Assembly: GCA_945897885.1 (NCBI GenBank) | Contig: CAMDGU010000002.1 | Location: 82,307 to 129,690 of the forward strand | Direction of reading: 5' to 3' | Origin: Chitinophaga pinensis | GTDB lineage: Bacteria; Bacteroidota; Bacteroidia; NS11-12g; UBA9320 | Length of the DNA: 47,384 nt | In this document: one piece after another, positions 1 to 8,651 of the stretch | How the letters are laid out: every line of letters starts with the position of its first letter | Position numbering within the stretch: the first letter of the stretch is position 1 | Made by a program: the position numbers and the translations under genes | Notes under the pieces: model-generated | Database searches by the model: none | What the model saw: only the letters and a program-made list of their open reading frames with translations | What the model was told of the DNA's origin: nothing

Positions 1-942
1 TTTAACCAACAAATTTCTCAAGCTTCAGGATATACCAACCAAATTATAAATGCCACAAAAACTCAGAAAAGAGGTATGGAAATTACCTTAACCGGAAATG
101 CAATTAAGACAAAGAAAGGTTTAAGCTGGGATGTTTTGGTAAACTGGTCAAAATACACCGAAACATTTAAGGAACTCCCTAAAGGACTAACAACAATAAA
201 TAGCTTTTATGAAGTTGGAAGCAGAACAGATGAGGTTTGGATTCGTAAGTTTGCAAGAACAGAAGACGGCAAATTAATAAATGATGCCGGTGGTAGACCA
301 ATAGTGATGCCGATTGCACAATTTGCCGGTCACTCCAATCCTGATTGGGTATGGTCTGTATACAACAAAGTTAGTTACAAAAGTTTCACTTTAGGTTTTC
401 AATTTGATGGACGTGTAGGTGGTGTTATGGAAAATTATATCAGAAAGCAAACGTTCCGTGGTGGAAGACACATTGAAACAACCGAGGGAGATTTAGGTGC
501 TGCAAGAGAGCAAGATGGCGCTGGAGTGAAAGCATACCTTGGCGAAGGAGTGCAAGTTTCCAATGGTGTAGCTATTAAATTTGATCCTGTTACAGGTAAA
601 ATTATTAATTATAATGAATTACAATTTACAGATAACTCAACCAAAACTTTTGCTCAAGATTATGTTAGTAGAGTGCATAGTATTCCGGAGGTAAATATGA
701 TGAGTAAAACTTATACCAAATTAAGAGAAGTAGTTATTACCTACAGAATTCCGGAGTCAATTGCTAAAAGAGCATTTATTCAAGGTGCAACGGTATCATT
801 GGTTGCGCGCAACTTGCTTTATTTTATAAAAGATAAAAAATTCAAAGATGTGGATATTGACCAATACGCCACACAGTCTATTACCAACTTGCAAACTCCT
901 ACAATGAGAAGCTACGGTATAAATTTAAATTTAACTTTTTAA
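1..942 (+). CDS. SusC/RagA-family TonB-linked outer membrane protein, 3' part
   Basis: The reading frame is open from the first base of the window, so this is the C-terminal 313 residues of a longer gene; SusC proteins are usually about 1,000 residues. It lacks signal peptide, carboxypeptidase-like domain and plug because they lie outside the window. What remains is beta-barrel: alternating aromatic strands, the phrase VSYKSFTLGFQFDGRVGG, and a terminal strand SYGINLNLTF ending in Phe, as outer membrane barrels do. The SusD lipoprotein gene follows after 19 bases, the standard SusCD order. SusC forms the TonB-driven channel and SusD the lid over it. The substrate cannot be read from this part. 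The downstream genes suggest a phosphonate-containing ligand, but a terminator lies between, so that link is inference. Confidence 0.9.
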   Translation, partial: FNQQISQASGYTNQIINATKTQKRGMEITLTGNAIKTKKGLSWDVLVNWSKYTETFKELPKGLTTINSFYEVGSRTDEVWIRKFARTEDGKLINDAGGRPIVMPIAQFAGHSNPDWVWSVYNKVSYKSFTLGFQFDGRVGGVMENYIRKQTFRGGRHIETTEGDLGAAREQDGAGVKAYLGEGVQVSNGVAIKFDPVTGKIINYNELQFTDNSTKTFAQDYVSRVHSIPEVNMMSKTYTKLREVVITYRIPESIAKRAFIQGATVSLVARNLLYFIKDKKFKDVDIDQYATQSITNLQTPTMRSYGINLNLTF

Positions 943-961
943 CCAATAAATAAACACTAAG

Positions 962-2524
962 ATGAAAAAGAAACTATTTTTAATATTAACGGCCTTAATG
1001 GTTATATCCATTTCGGGTTGTAAAAAAGAATTTGATGATTTAGAAAAAGATCAAAACAGACCTACTAATGTTCCACCTTATTTAGTTTTAAATGGAATAC
1101 TTTCAGATATAACTTATAAAAGCTTTAACCCTACACAAAGATGGAATCAATTTTATTGCTGTAATTATAATTATTATGGTAACCAAGAATATAACTGGAA
1201 CTCAGGCTCAACATACTCTACTTATTCATCTTTAACCAATGTATTAAAAATGGAACAAGAAGCCGAAAGAAGCGGATTAGCATCACCAAATGCATATACT
1301 GCACTGGGTAAGTTTTTCAGAGCCTATTTATATTACAACATAACCATGCAATTAGGAGATGTGCCTATGACCGAAGCCTTAAAAGGTATCGACAATTTGA
1401 AACCTAAGTATGATAGTCAAAAGGAAGTTTTTAAACAAATTTTAAAGTGGCTTGAAGAATCGAATGATGAAATAAATACTATTACAAGCAAAGGTGCATA
1501 TTCATTATCCAGTGATTATTTTTATAATAATGATTTGAAGAAATGGAGAATGGCTGTAAACAGTTTTAAACTTCGTGTTTTAATGCAATTAAGCAAACAT
1601 GAAAATGATGCAGATCTTAACGTAAAGCAAAAGTTTGCAGATGTAATTTCAAACCCAGGCAAATACCCGATATTCACTACAATGTCTGATAATATGGTTT
1701 GGGTACCCAATAGTTCATTTGACAAATATCCTACTAACCCGGATAACTTTGGTTTTGATGCTACACGTTATAACATGGCATCAACTTACTTGAACACTTT
1801 GGCCGGACTAAAAGACCCAAGAACATTTTTTGTGGCAGAACCTGCTGACTCTTTTTTAAGAGCAGGAAAACTACCTACGGATCACGCTGCATTTAACGGT
1901 GCAGGCAGTGGAGAAGACCTTGCTATTATGTCATCCAATGCATTAAAAGGTATTTACTCTTACATGAATCGCAAACGTTATTACAGCACTTATACCGCTG
2001 AAAATATCATTCAAATCGGGTATCCTGAATTATGCTTTAATATAGCTGAAGCCATCAATCGTGGATGGCTTGCAGGCAATGCAGAAGAGTATTATACTAA
2101 AGGAGTTCAGTCAAGTATAAGTTTTTATGGTATAGTAGCGGGTGCAAACACTGTAACATTTCAGAAAAAAGGCGGAACCTTGAGTGAATCGGAGTATTTT
2201 TCTATAAATTATGATTGGAATGCTTATTACAATCAAAGTTCAGTAAAATACGCAGGTAATTCTCAGGCAGGTTTAAATCAAATCCTTACTCAAAAGTATC
2301 TTGCTTTTTACCAAAATAGCGGTGCAGAGGCTTACTACAACTGGCGCAGAACTAATGTACCTGCATTCCATACCGGACCCGGAACTGCTAATAGCCAAAG
2401 AATTCCTCTTAGATTTTCTTATCCCTCAGCAGAAAACAACGTAAATACGGCTAATTTGAAAGCTGCTATATCATCACAATTTGGAAGTGATGATATCAAC
2501 GAAAAAATGTGGATCATTAAATAA
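962..2524 (+). CDS. SusD/RagB-family nutrient-binding outer membrane lipoprotein
   Basis: A 520-residue protein with a type II signal peptide; the lipobox ISGC puts the lipidated cysteine at residue 20. The body is helical, rich in Tyr, Asn and Trp, with the look of the SusD-like 2 subfamily (early segment NVPPYLVLNGIL, later FNIAEAINRGWLAGNAEEYY, and near the end EAYYNWRRTNVPAF). SusD proteins sit on the cell surface, bind the ligand and cap the SusC barrel. The gene lies directly behind the SusC gene and is followed by a strong hairpin, so susC-susD probably form one transcript unit with limited read-through. Length is normal for the family. Function as SusD is near certain; the ligand is unknown. 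Confidence 0.93.
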   Translation: MKKKLFLILTALMVISISGCKKEFDDLEKDQNRPTNVPPYLVLNGILSDITYKSFNPTQRWNQFYCCNYNYYGNQEYNWNSGSTYSTYSSLTNVLKMEQEAERSGLASPNAYTALGKFFRAYLYYNITMQLGDVPMTEALKGIDNLKPKYDSQKEVFKQILKWLEESNDEINTITSKGAYSLSSDYFYNNDLKKWRMAVNSFKLRVLMQLSKHENDADLNVKQKFADVISNPGKYPIFTTMSDNMVWVPNSSFDKYPTNPDNFGFDATRYNMASTYLNTLAGLKDPRTFFVAEPADSFLRAGKLPTDHAAFNGAGSGEDLAIMSSNALKGIYSYMNRKRYYSTYTAENIIQIGYPELCFNIAEAINRGWLAGNAEEYYTKGVQSSISFYGIVAGANTVTFQKKGGTLSESEYFSINYDWNAYYNQSSVKYAGNSQAGLNQILTQKYLAFYQNSGAEAYYNWRRTNVPAFHTGPGTANSQRIPLRFSYPSAENNVNTANLKAAISSQFGSDDINEKMWIIK

Positions 2525-2546
2525 ACAAACTTGTCATATTCATTTA

Positions 2547-2577
2547 AAACAGGTAACCTTTATTAGGTTACCTGTTT
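2547..2577 (+). terminator. Intrinsic terminator-like hairpin after susD
   Basis: A perfect 12-base-pair stem (AAACAGGTAACC at 2547-2558 pairing with 2566-2577) with a 7-base loop lies 22 bases after the susD stop. There is no long T run after it, so it may act as a partial terminator or an mRNA 3' stabiliser that makes susCD more abundant than the downstream enzyme genes. Confidence 0.7.
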
Positions 2578-2596
2578 GTATTAGAAACTCTTATTA

Positions 2597-5305
2597 ATGA
2601 AAAAAATATTCCTCATTTCTCTTCTTATATTTGGTGCCTATTCCAGCTCTAGGGCTCAAAATAAAGCAACCATTTTACAGGTACCTGGTGTAGACAGTTT
2701 TTGTAGGATAAATGAAAAAGGTATTTCAATTCTTGCCAGTGGCAGATTCCTAACTCCGGCAGGAAGTTTTATTCGAATAACGCATGATCCTTTTGGGATG
2801 GCTGTTTCTTCTGATGGAAAAAAATCAGTGACTCTACATAATGGGGTATTTACAGTTATTGATATTGCAAGTCTAAAACAGGTAAGAGTTCCGTCCTATG
2901 ACGGAAAGATAAAATCGCCTCTTCAACGCGGGTCTTTTCTTGGAATCGCCATTCAGCCCGATTCAAAAACAGTTTATTTAAGTGGAGGAGATCAAGGTTC
3001 AGTTATTATATATGACATAGAGAAATTTGAAAAAATTGATACTTTTTCCTTAGACGGTGAATTTGAAGGAATTAAATATGAGGATAGTTTTACTTCAGAC
3101 TTACTGCTGAATGATTCAAAAAATGAATTATTAATTCTTGACCGAGCAAATTTCAGATTGGTTAGATATGATCTCAAACTAAAAAAAATTACCGCTTCTA
3201 TTCCTGTGGGTAGACTTCCTTTTGGTTTGGCTTTGAGTCCAGATAAAACTACTGCTTTTGTTGCAAATGTGGGCATGTACTCGTATCCCCTAATTGAAGG
3301 AGCCAATCAAAAAAATTATGATTCACTCTTAATCTCTCGTCATCCTTACGGAAACAATACAATGGAATCTATCAATGGAACCAATATAGAAGGGAAAAAA
3401 ATACCGGGTGTTGGAAGCCCAAATGCGCCGGAAGCCATGAGTGTTTACGCTATTGATCTTGTTACCAACAAAGTAATTGACAAATTTAAAACAGGTTATC
3501 AAATTGGGGAAATGATTGAAGATGCCGAAGTAGTTGGCGGTTCCAGTCCCAATTCCATTGCAGTTGGAAAAAAATATGCCTATGTTACCAATGCTACTAA
3601 CGACAATATAACTGTGATCGATTATAAAAATCATCGCATTGTATCTCATATTCCGATACGAGTAGATCAACGAATTGATAAATTAAGAGGATTGCTGCCT
3701 TTTGGCATTTCAATAAGCCAAGATGAAAAAACTTTGTATGTTGCACTTTTGGGATTTAATGCGGTGGCAGTAATCGATATTAAAAGTAAAACAACTAAAG
3801 GTTTAATCCCCAGCGGATGGGGTGCATCAAGAATCGCTTTATCAAAAACTGAAAATGAACTTTACATTATTTCTTGCAGAGGCTTGGGTGCAGGCCCCAA
3901 TGGCGGAAAAAATTTTATAAAACCGCCACAAGGCACTTATATTGGAGATATTCAATTAGGAAGTTTCCAAAAAGTTCCAATGCCATCCAATGAGGAATTA
4001 AAAAAATACACTTCTCAAACATTAAACAATACTTTTAAAAGTGTTACCCTGCTTGATGATGGTAAAAATCCATTACCTCCCCTTCCTCAATTGAGAAAAA
4101 GTCCTATAAAACATATAGTATATATTACTAAAGAAAACAGAACTTACGACGAAGTTTTTGGTCAATTGAAAGCAGGAAATGGAGATAGCAGTCTTGCTCG
4201 TTTTGGGGTCAATTGCGAATATGTTTTGCCGGATTCTTTAAAAAGTAAATATCCAGGACTTAAAATAACACCCAATCACCACAAAGCCGCCAAAAGCTTT
4301 GCTTACAGTGACAATTTTTACTGTGAGAGTGATGCATCCATTCATGGACATCACTGGATGCTTGGGGTAATTCCGAATGAGTGGGTAGAAACCAATTCAA
4401 GTGTTGACAAAACAGCAAAATTATTTTCATCTGCTCCCGGCCGGCGGTTTCCCGGCTCAACCGGCAGCATGGATCCTGAGGATTATGCTGAAATTGGGGG
4501 ATTATGGGAAGCGTTGGAAAGAAATAATATTTCATTTTACAATTTTGGTGAAGCCAATGAAACTGCTCATGTTAGGGAAGAAGCCATGGATACTGCTACA
4601 GGAGCAGCTCATGGTGTTATGGTGCCAATGCAAAAGGCACTTTACAATAAAACCAGTCACAATTACGCGGGATATAATACCAACATTCCGGATCAATTTC
4701 GTATGAACCAGTTTGAAAATGAGTTTACCGAAAAATGGTTGACAGGAAAAGATTCCATGCCTTCTTTAATTGTAATGCAAATACCTAATGATCACACAGC
4801 GGGCCCAAGACCTGAAGATGGATATTATTTTCCACATTCCTTTGTAGCCGATAATGATTTGGCCGTTGGACGCATTCTTCATTTTTTATCCAGAACTAAA
4901 TACTGGAAAAATACATTAGTAATTATAACTGAAGATGACCCTCAGGGTGGCGTCGATCATATAGATGCACACCGAAGTTTATTAATCATGGCAGGACCTT
5001 ATGTAAAAAGAGGTTACACAAGCCATACACATGCCAGTTTTGGGTCAATTCTTAAAACCATTTATAATATTTTGAACGTGCCCTATGTCAACCAATATGA
5101 TGCTACTGCTTCACTTTTACAAGACTTTTTTATAGAAACTCCTGATTTTAATCCCTTTACTCTTGAGCCAAATGACACTCGGGTTTTTGATGACCAAAAA
5201 GCCATGAAAAAATACAATCGTGAATTAGATTGGCATAAAATTATGCAAGGACCTCCTATGGATAAGGAAGATATTATGAGACAAAATCATTACAAGGGAT
5301 ATTAA
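2597..5305 (+). CDS. YVTN beta-propeller / phosphoesterase (PLC-phosphatase family) fusion protein 1
   Basis: A 902-residue exported protein. The signal peptide ends near residue 21 (SSSRAQ). Residues about 25-440 are a YVTN-type beta-propeller with repeats such as DPFGMAVSSDGKKSV, LPFGLALSPDKTTAFVANVG and KYAYVTNATNDNITVIDY. From about residue 500 a phosphoesterase domain related to phospholipase C and acid phosphatase AcpA begins: KENRTYDEVFGQL (about 512-524), ITPNHH, SIHGHHWMLG (about 580), NDHTAGPRPEDG and EDDPQGGVDHIDAHRS (about 779-794), the conserved metal and active-site blocks of that family. It probably hydrolyses a phosphate or phosphonate ester in the periplasm or at the surface. 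Six bases separate it from the next gene. A paralogue (11084-13510) closes the cluster. Substrate is not readable; release of a phosphonate head group is inference from context. Confidence 0.88.
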   Translation: MKKIFLISLLIFGAYSSSRAQNKATILQVPGVDSFCRINEKGISILASGRFLTPAGSFIRITHDPFGMAVSSDGKKSVTLHNGVFTVIDIASLKQVRVPSYDGKIKSPLQRGSFLGIAIQPDSKTVYLSGGDQGSVIIYDIEKFEKIDTFSLDGEFEGIKYEDSFTSDLLLNDSKNELLILDRANFRLVRYDLKLKKITASIPVGRLPFGLALSPDKTTAFVANVGMYSYPLIEGANQKNYDSLLISRHPYGNNTMESINGTNIEGKKIPGVGSPNAPEAMSVYAIDLVTNKVIDKFKTGYQIGEMIEDAEVVGGSSPNSIAVGKKYAYVTNATNDNITVIDYKNHRIVSHIPIRVDQRIDKLRGLLPFGISISQDEKTLYVALLGFNAVAVIDIKSKTTKGLIPSGWGASRIALSKTENELYIISCRGLGAGPNGGKNFIKPPQGTYIGDIQLGSFQKVPMPSNEELKKYTSQTLNNTFKSVTLLDDGKNPLPPLPQLRKSPIKHIVYITKENRTYDEVFGQLKAGNGDSSLARFGVNCEYVLPDSLKSKYPGLKITPNHHKAAKSFAYSDNFYCESDASIHGHHWMLGVIPNEWVETNSSVDKTAKLFSSAPGRRFPGSTGSMDPEDYAEIGGLWEALERNNISFYNFGEANETAHVREEAMDTATGAAHGVMVPMQKALYNKTSHNYAGYNTNIPDQFRMNQFENEFTEKWLTGKDSMPSLIVMQIPNDHTAGPRPEDGYYFPHSFVADNDLAVGRILHFLSRTKYWKNTLVIITEDDPQGGVDHIDAHRSLLIMAGPYVKRGYTSHTHASFGSILKTIYNILNVPYVNQYDATASLLQDFFIETPDFNPFTLEPNDTRVFDDQKAMKKYNRELDWHKIMQGPPMDKEDIMRQNHYKGY

Positions 5306-5311
5306 ATCAAT

Positions 5312-7360
5312 ATGCTAAGATTAAAATTATTCCTTTTTGTGTTTTATTACTTGATTGTTTGTGAGGACTTAGCCTTCTCACAAACATTAAAAATAGATTC
5401 TACAAAAAATCTATCCGAAGTAATTGTTACAGCCAGTAGAAATAAAACCCAGTCATTATATGTTCCTTATTCTTTTGTAAGCATTCATAAAAAAGATTTA
5501 GAAATATTTCAATACCGAACCACACCCGAAGCCCTTTCAGGAAGTAGTGGAATTTTTATTCAAAAGACAAACCACGGAGGCGGCTCTCCATTTATTAGAG
5601 GCTTAACCGGTAATCAAATCCTTTTGTTAAGTGATGGAATTAGATTGAATAATTCCATTTTTCGCTATGGACCAAATCAATATTTTAACACCATAGATGT
5701 TTACTCCATTTCTCATATTGAAGCGATAAAAGGAACCGGGTCTGTTCAATTTGGTTCAGATGCTTTAGGTGGGGTAATTCAAGTATTTACCAAAGAACCA
5801 AACTTCTCACCTAAGAAAAAATTACTGACCGAGGTTCAATTAAAGGCAGTTACACAAAAAATGGAATGGACCAGCCACGCAGATATGCAGTATCAAACAA
5901 AAAAAACAGCTTTTTTAATATGTGCCACCATTCGAGAGTTTGGAGATCTTTATGGTGGTGATACTACTGGAAAACAATCTCCATCAGGTTATAAAGAAAA
6001 TGCAATAAATGGGAAATTTAAATACAAAATAAACGATCATTTGGTTTTAACCTTTGCTTACCAATATCTTGAACAAAGAGATGTTCCTTTATACCATAAG
6101 GTTCATCTTGAAAATTTTAATTATTACTATTTTGAACCACAAAAGAGACAACTTGGTTATGCAAGACTAGAAAAAACGGGCAAAATAAAACTATTAACCA
6201 AAACCACTTTTACGATTTCATCCCAAAAAAGTAATGAAACCAGGGGCTATTATAAAAATAATAATGTCAATCAATTTATTGAAAAGGATCAAATTTCAAC
6301 CAATGGACTAACCATTGATATCTTATCCCAGCTAAAAAAGAACTGGTTAGCTAATTCAGGAATTGAATACTACCATGATAAAGTGAGAAGTTCAAGAGAA
6401 CAGATTACCATGGCATCCAATTCTCATAAACAGCTAAGAGGATTATATCCTGATTTAGCAACCAATGCCAATTTTTCAGTTTACACTTTGCATCATTTTC
6501 AGTTTAACCCATTAAGAATTGAGGCCGGTTTGAGGTATAATAAATTTAATCTTTTGATTCCCGATACAGGCAAAATGGGTTCTAACCCAACGGAAATAAG
6601 AATTTATCCTTCATCTATGGTCGCTAATTTGGCTGCTCTCATTCAAATATCATCAACACAAAGTCTGTTTGCCTCCTTTAGTACAGGATATCGTTTACCC
6701 AATATTGACGATATGGGAACCCTTGGATTGGTAGATTTTAGATATGAATTACCCACTTATGACATCAAACCTGAAAAATCGTATAATACGGAGATTGGAT
6801 ATCGTTTAATGACTCAAAAGGCATTAGCATCCATTTCATTTTACTATATGCATCTTTCCGATCTTATCACCCGGGCACAAATGGTTGGAGCAAAAATTGA
6901 AGGATACAATGTTTATAAAAAACAAAATAATCAGGAATCCTATTTAAAAGGTTTAGATTTTTCATTTTCTAAGCTCTTATTTAAAAAATTTAAATTGTTG
7001 GGAAATATTTCATATTGCTTTGGACAAAACCTGACAAAGAATGAACCATTAAGAAGAATTCCACCTTTGAATGGAAGATTTTTGGCAACTTATGAATACA
7101 AAAAATTTCAATTACAATCAGAATTGCTTTTTGCCTTTGATCAGAAAAGACTAGCGCAAGGAGATAAGGAGGATAATCGAATCCCGGCCGGAGGAACTCC
7201 AGGTTGGCAAATTTATAATTTATCGGGAAGTTTTAAGTTTCAAAAGATGCATGTTTTTACTGGCATTCAAAATATTTTAAATCAAGATTACAGAACTCAT
7301 GGAAGCGGCATTAATGGAATGGGGCGCAGTTTATACCTAACCTTACAATTCTTTTTTTAA
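5312..7360 (+). CDS. TonB-dependent outer membrane receptor
   Basis: 682 residues. The signal peptide ends at about residue 24 (LAFSQ), followed by a TonB-box-like stretch SEVIVTASRNKTQS. The plug domain shows GGGSPFIRGLTGNQILLLSD and IEAIKGTGSVQFGSDALGG. The rest is a 22-strand-type barrel ending in RSLYLTLQFFF, a typical aromatic C-terminus. There is no carboxypeptidase-like N-terminal domain, so this is a classic receptor of vitamin B12, siderophore or metal type rather than a SusC. It follows the phosphoesterase by 6 bases and precedes the HD oxygenase by 2 bases, so it is part of the same operon. It probably imports the phosphonate product or a related small molecule; import of an iron chelate for the iron-dependent HD oxygenase is an alternative. 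Confidence 0.9.
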   Translation: MLRLKLFLFVFYYLIVCEDLAFSQTLKIDSTKNLSEVIVTASRNKTQSLYVPYSFVSIHKKDLEIFQYRTTPEALSGSSGIFIQKTNHGGGSPFIRGLTGNQILLLSDGIRLNNSIFRYGPNQYFNTIDVYSISHIEAIKGTGSVQFGSDALGGVIQVFTKEPNFSPKKKLLTEVQLKAVTQKMEWTSHADMQYQTKKTAFLICATIREFGDLYGGDTTGKQSPSGYKENAINGKFKYKINDHLVLTFAYQYLEQRDVPLYHKVHLENFNYYYFEPQKRQLGYARLEKTGKIKLLTKTTFTISSQKSNETRGYYKNNNVNQFIEKDQISTNGLTIDILSQLKKNWLANSGIEYYHDKVRSSREQITMASNSHKQLRGLYPDLATNANFSVYTLHHFQFNPLRIEAGLRYNKFNLLIPDTGKMGSNPTEIRIYPSSMVANLAALIQISSTQSLFASFSTGYRLPNIDDMGTLGLVDFRYELPTYDIKPEKSYNTEIGYRLMTQKALASISFYYMHLSDLITRAQMVGAKIEGYNVYKKQNNQESYLKGLDFSFSKLLFKKFKLLGNISYCFGQNLTKNEPLRRIPPLNGRFLATYEYKKFQLQSELLFAFDQKRLAQGDKEDNRIPAGGTPGWQIYNLSGSFKFQKMHVFTGIQNILNQDYRTHGSGINGMGRSLYLTLQFFF

Positions 7361-7362
7361 AC

Positions 7363-7947
7363 ATGACCATAGAAAACAAAGTTGAAGAGATTATCTCCTT
7401 ATACTTAAAGTACGGCGATTCTGATTATATAGGTGAGCCAGTTTCCCAAATCGAACATATGTATCAATGTGCTGAACTTGCCATGGAAGCCAACGCAAAT
7501 GAAGAGCTTATTTTGGCAGCTTTTTTTCATGACATTGGCCATTTATATGAATTTGCCTTTCCTGACGAAAGACTAATAAGCATGGACGGTTTTGGGATAT
7601 TCGATCACGAACGTATTGGAGCCAATTATTTGGCAAGTATGGGCTTTTCAGATACTATTTCGAAACTGGTTGCCAGTCATGTGCAGGCAAAAAGATATCT
7701 CGCATACAAGTTTCCCTCCTATTTAAAAGAATTGTCTGAGGCAAGTTTAAAAACTCTTGTATTTCAAGGGGGTAAAATGTCAGAGGAAGAAGCCTCTGAA
7801 TTTGAAAATGACAAGTTGTTTGAACAATACATTACACTTCGGATTTGGGATGAAAAGGCAAAACTAACTAATAAAGCGACAGGTGATCTTAAAATTTTAA
7901 AAGAGCTCATGATAAACCATCTTAAGAAAATCAATCAAGCTAAATAA
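7363..7947 (+). CDS. HD-domain mixed-valent di-iron oxygenase of PhnZ/TmpB type (phosphonate catabolism)
   Basis: 194 residues, close to PhnZ (about 190). The HD metal ligands are visible: H32, H57-D58, H83, H107 and D164, with H61 and K111 as likely substrate contacts. Upstream lies Y22-I-G-E25, with the spacing of the Tyr24/Glu27 pair that PhnZ uses to close its active site. The late motif LRIWDEKAK is also typical of the oxygenase branch that includes inositol oxygenase. PhnZ oxidatively cleaves (R)-1-hydroxy-2-aminoethylphosphonate to glycine and phosphate; TmpB does the same for the trimethylated compound. The usual partner, a 2-oxoglutarate-dependent hydroxylase (PhnY*/TmpA), is not in the window. 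Family assignment is good; exact substrate is open. It is not a cyclic nucleotide or nucleotide HD hydrolase, judging by the Tyr/Glu pair and neighbours. Confidence 0.85.
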   Translation: MTIENKVEEIISLYLKYGDSDYIGEPVSQIEHMYQCAELAMEANANEELILAAFFHDIGHLYEFAFPDERLISMDGFGIFDHERIGANYLASMGFSDTISKLVASHVQAKRYLAYKFPSYLKELSEASLKTLVFQGGKMSEEEASEFENDKLFEQYITLRIWDEKAKLTNKATGDLKILKELMINHLKKINQAK

Positions 7948-7949
7948 TC

Positions 7950-8651
7950 ATGAATATAGAACTAATCGTATTTGACATTGCAGGTACCACCTTAATGGAT
8001 AATGGAGAAATCGCTGAATCCTTTCAAAAAGCATTACATGAATTTGGATATACTGTTCCGGTTGTCAAGATAAACCCACTGATGGGTTATAAAAAACCGG
8101 AGGCAATTCTTAAAATATTGGAGGAATTTGAACATGATATAGAATTAATTGATGAAAATTATGTCAACAAAATTCATCAACGATTTCAAAGTATCATGGT
8201 TGAATATTATAGAAACACCAAGGAACTTAAAGCACTGCCATACGCTGAAGAAATATTTGAATATCTTCATTCTAAAGGTATAAAAATTGGTCTGGACACC
8301 GGGTTTTCAAAAGAAATTACCGATGTAATAATAGATAGACTTGAGTGGTTAAAAAATGGAAAAATTGACTCATATGTTTGCAGTGACGAGGTTATCATGG
8401 GCCGTCCTCATCCTTATATGATTAATAAGATTATGAACGATCTTGGAGTCATTGATCCTAATAAGGTAATTAAAGTGGGAGACACGGAAGTGGATGTGAA
8501 CGAAGGTTTTAATGCAGGATGTAAATACAGTATTGGTATAACAACCGGAGCTTTTAGTGAAGAAGAGTTAAAAAAACACTTGCCTTCTTTTATAATACAT
8601 CATTTATCCGAACTGGTTCCCATTATACATGATTCACTTACAAACGAATGA
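7950..8651 (+). CDS. Phosphonatase-like HAD-superfamily hydrolase (PhnX-related)
   Basis: 233 residues. The first HAD motif reads FDIAGTT: nucleophile D9, but Ala at position 11 where ordinary HAD phosphatases carry the acid Asp. Phosphonoacetaldehyde hydrolase (PhnX) has the same DxAGT. The cap segment MGYKKPEAI places K49 where PhnX has its Schiff-base lysine (MGLLK). Later motifs also match PhnX: MGRPHPYM (about 149-156), and VGDTEVDVNEGFNAGC with the metal-binding Asp pair. It is shorter than PhnX (about 265), as in the phosphonatase-like subfamily found in phosphonate operons. The probable reaction is C-P cleavage of phosphonoacetaldehyde or a close relative. It starts 2 bases after the HD gene and its end overlaps the MFS start by 4 bases, implying translational coupling. 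Confidence 0.85.
   Translation: MNIELIVFDIAGTTLMDNGEIAESFQKALHEFGYTVPVVKINPLMGYKKPEAILKILEEFEHDIELIDENYVNKIHQRFQSIMVEYYRNTKELKALPYAEEIFEYLHSKGIKIGLDTGFSKEITDVIIDRLEWLKNGKIDSYVCSDEVIMGRPHPYMINKIMNDLGVIDPNKVIKVGDTEVDVNEGFNAGCKYSIGITTGAFSEEELKKHLPSFIIHHLSELVPIIHDSLTNE

Noticed and set aside
7363-7947. Reading the HD protein as a cyclic-dinucleotide or nucleotide phosphohydrolase.
   Set aside because: The Tyr/Glu pair, the WDEKAK motif and the phosphonate neighbours favour an oxygenase.
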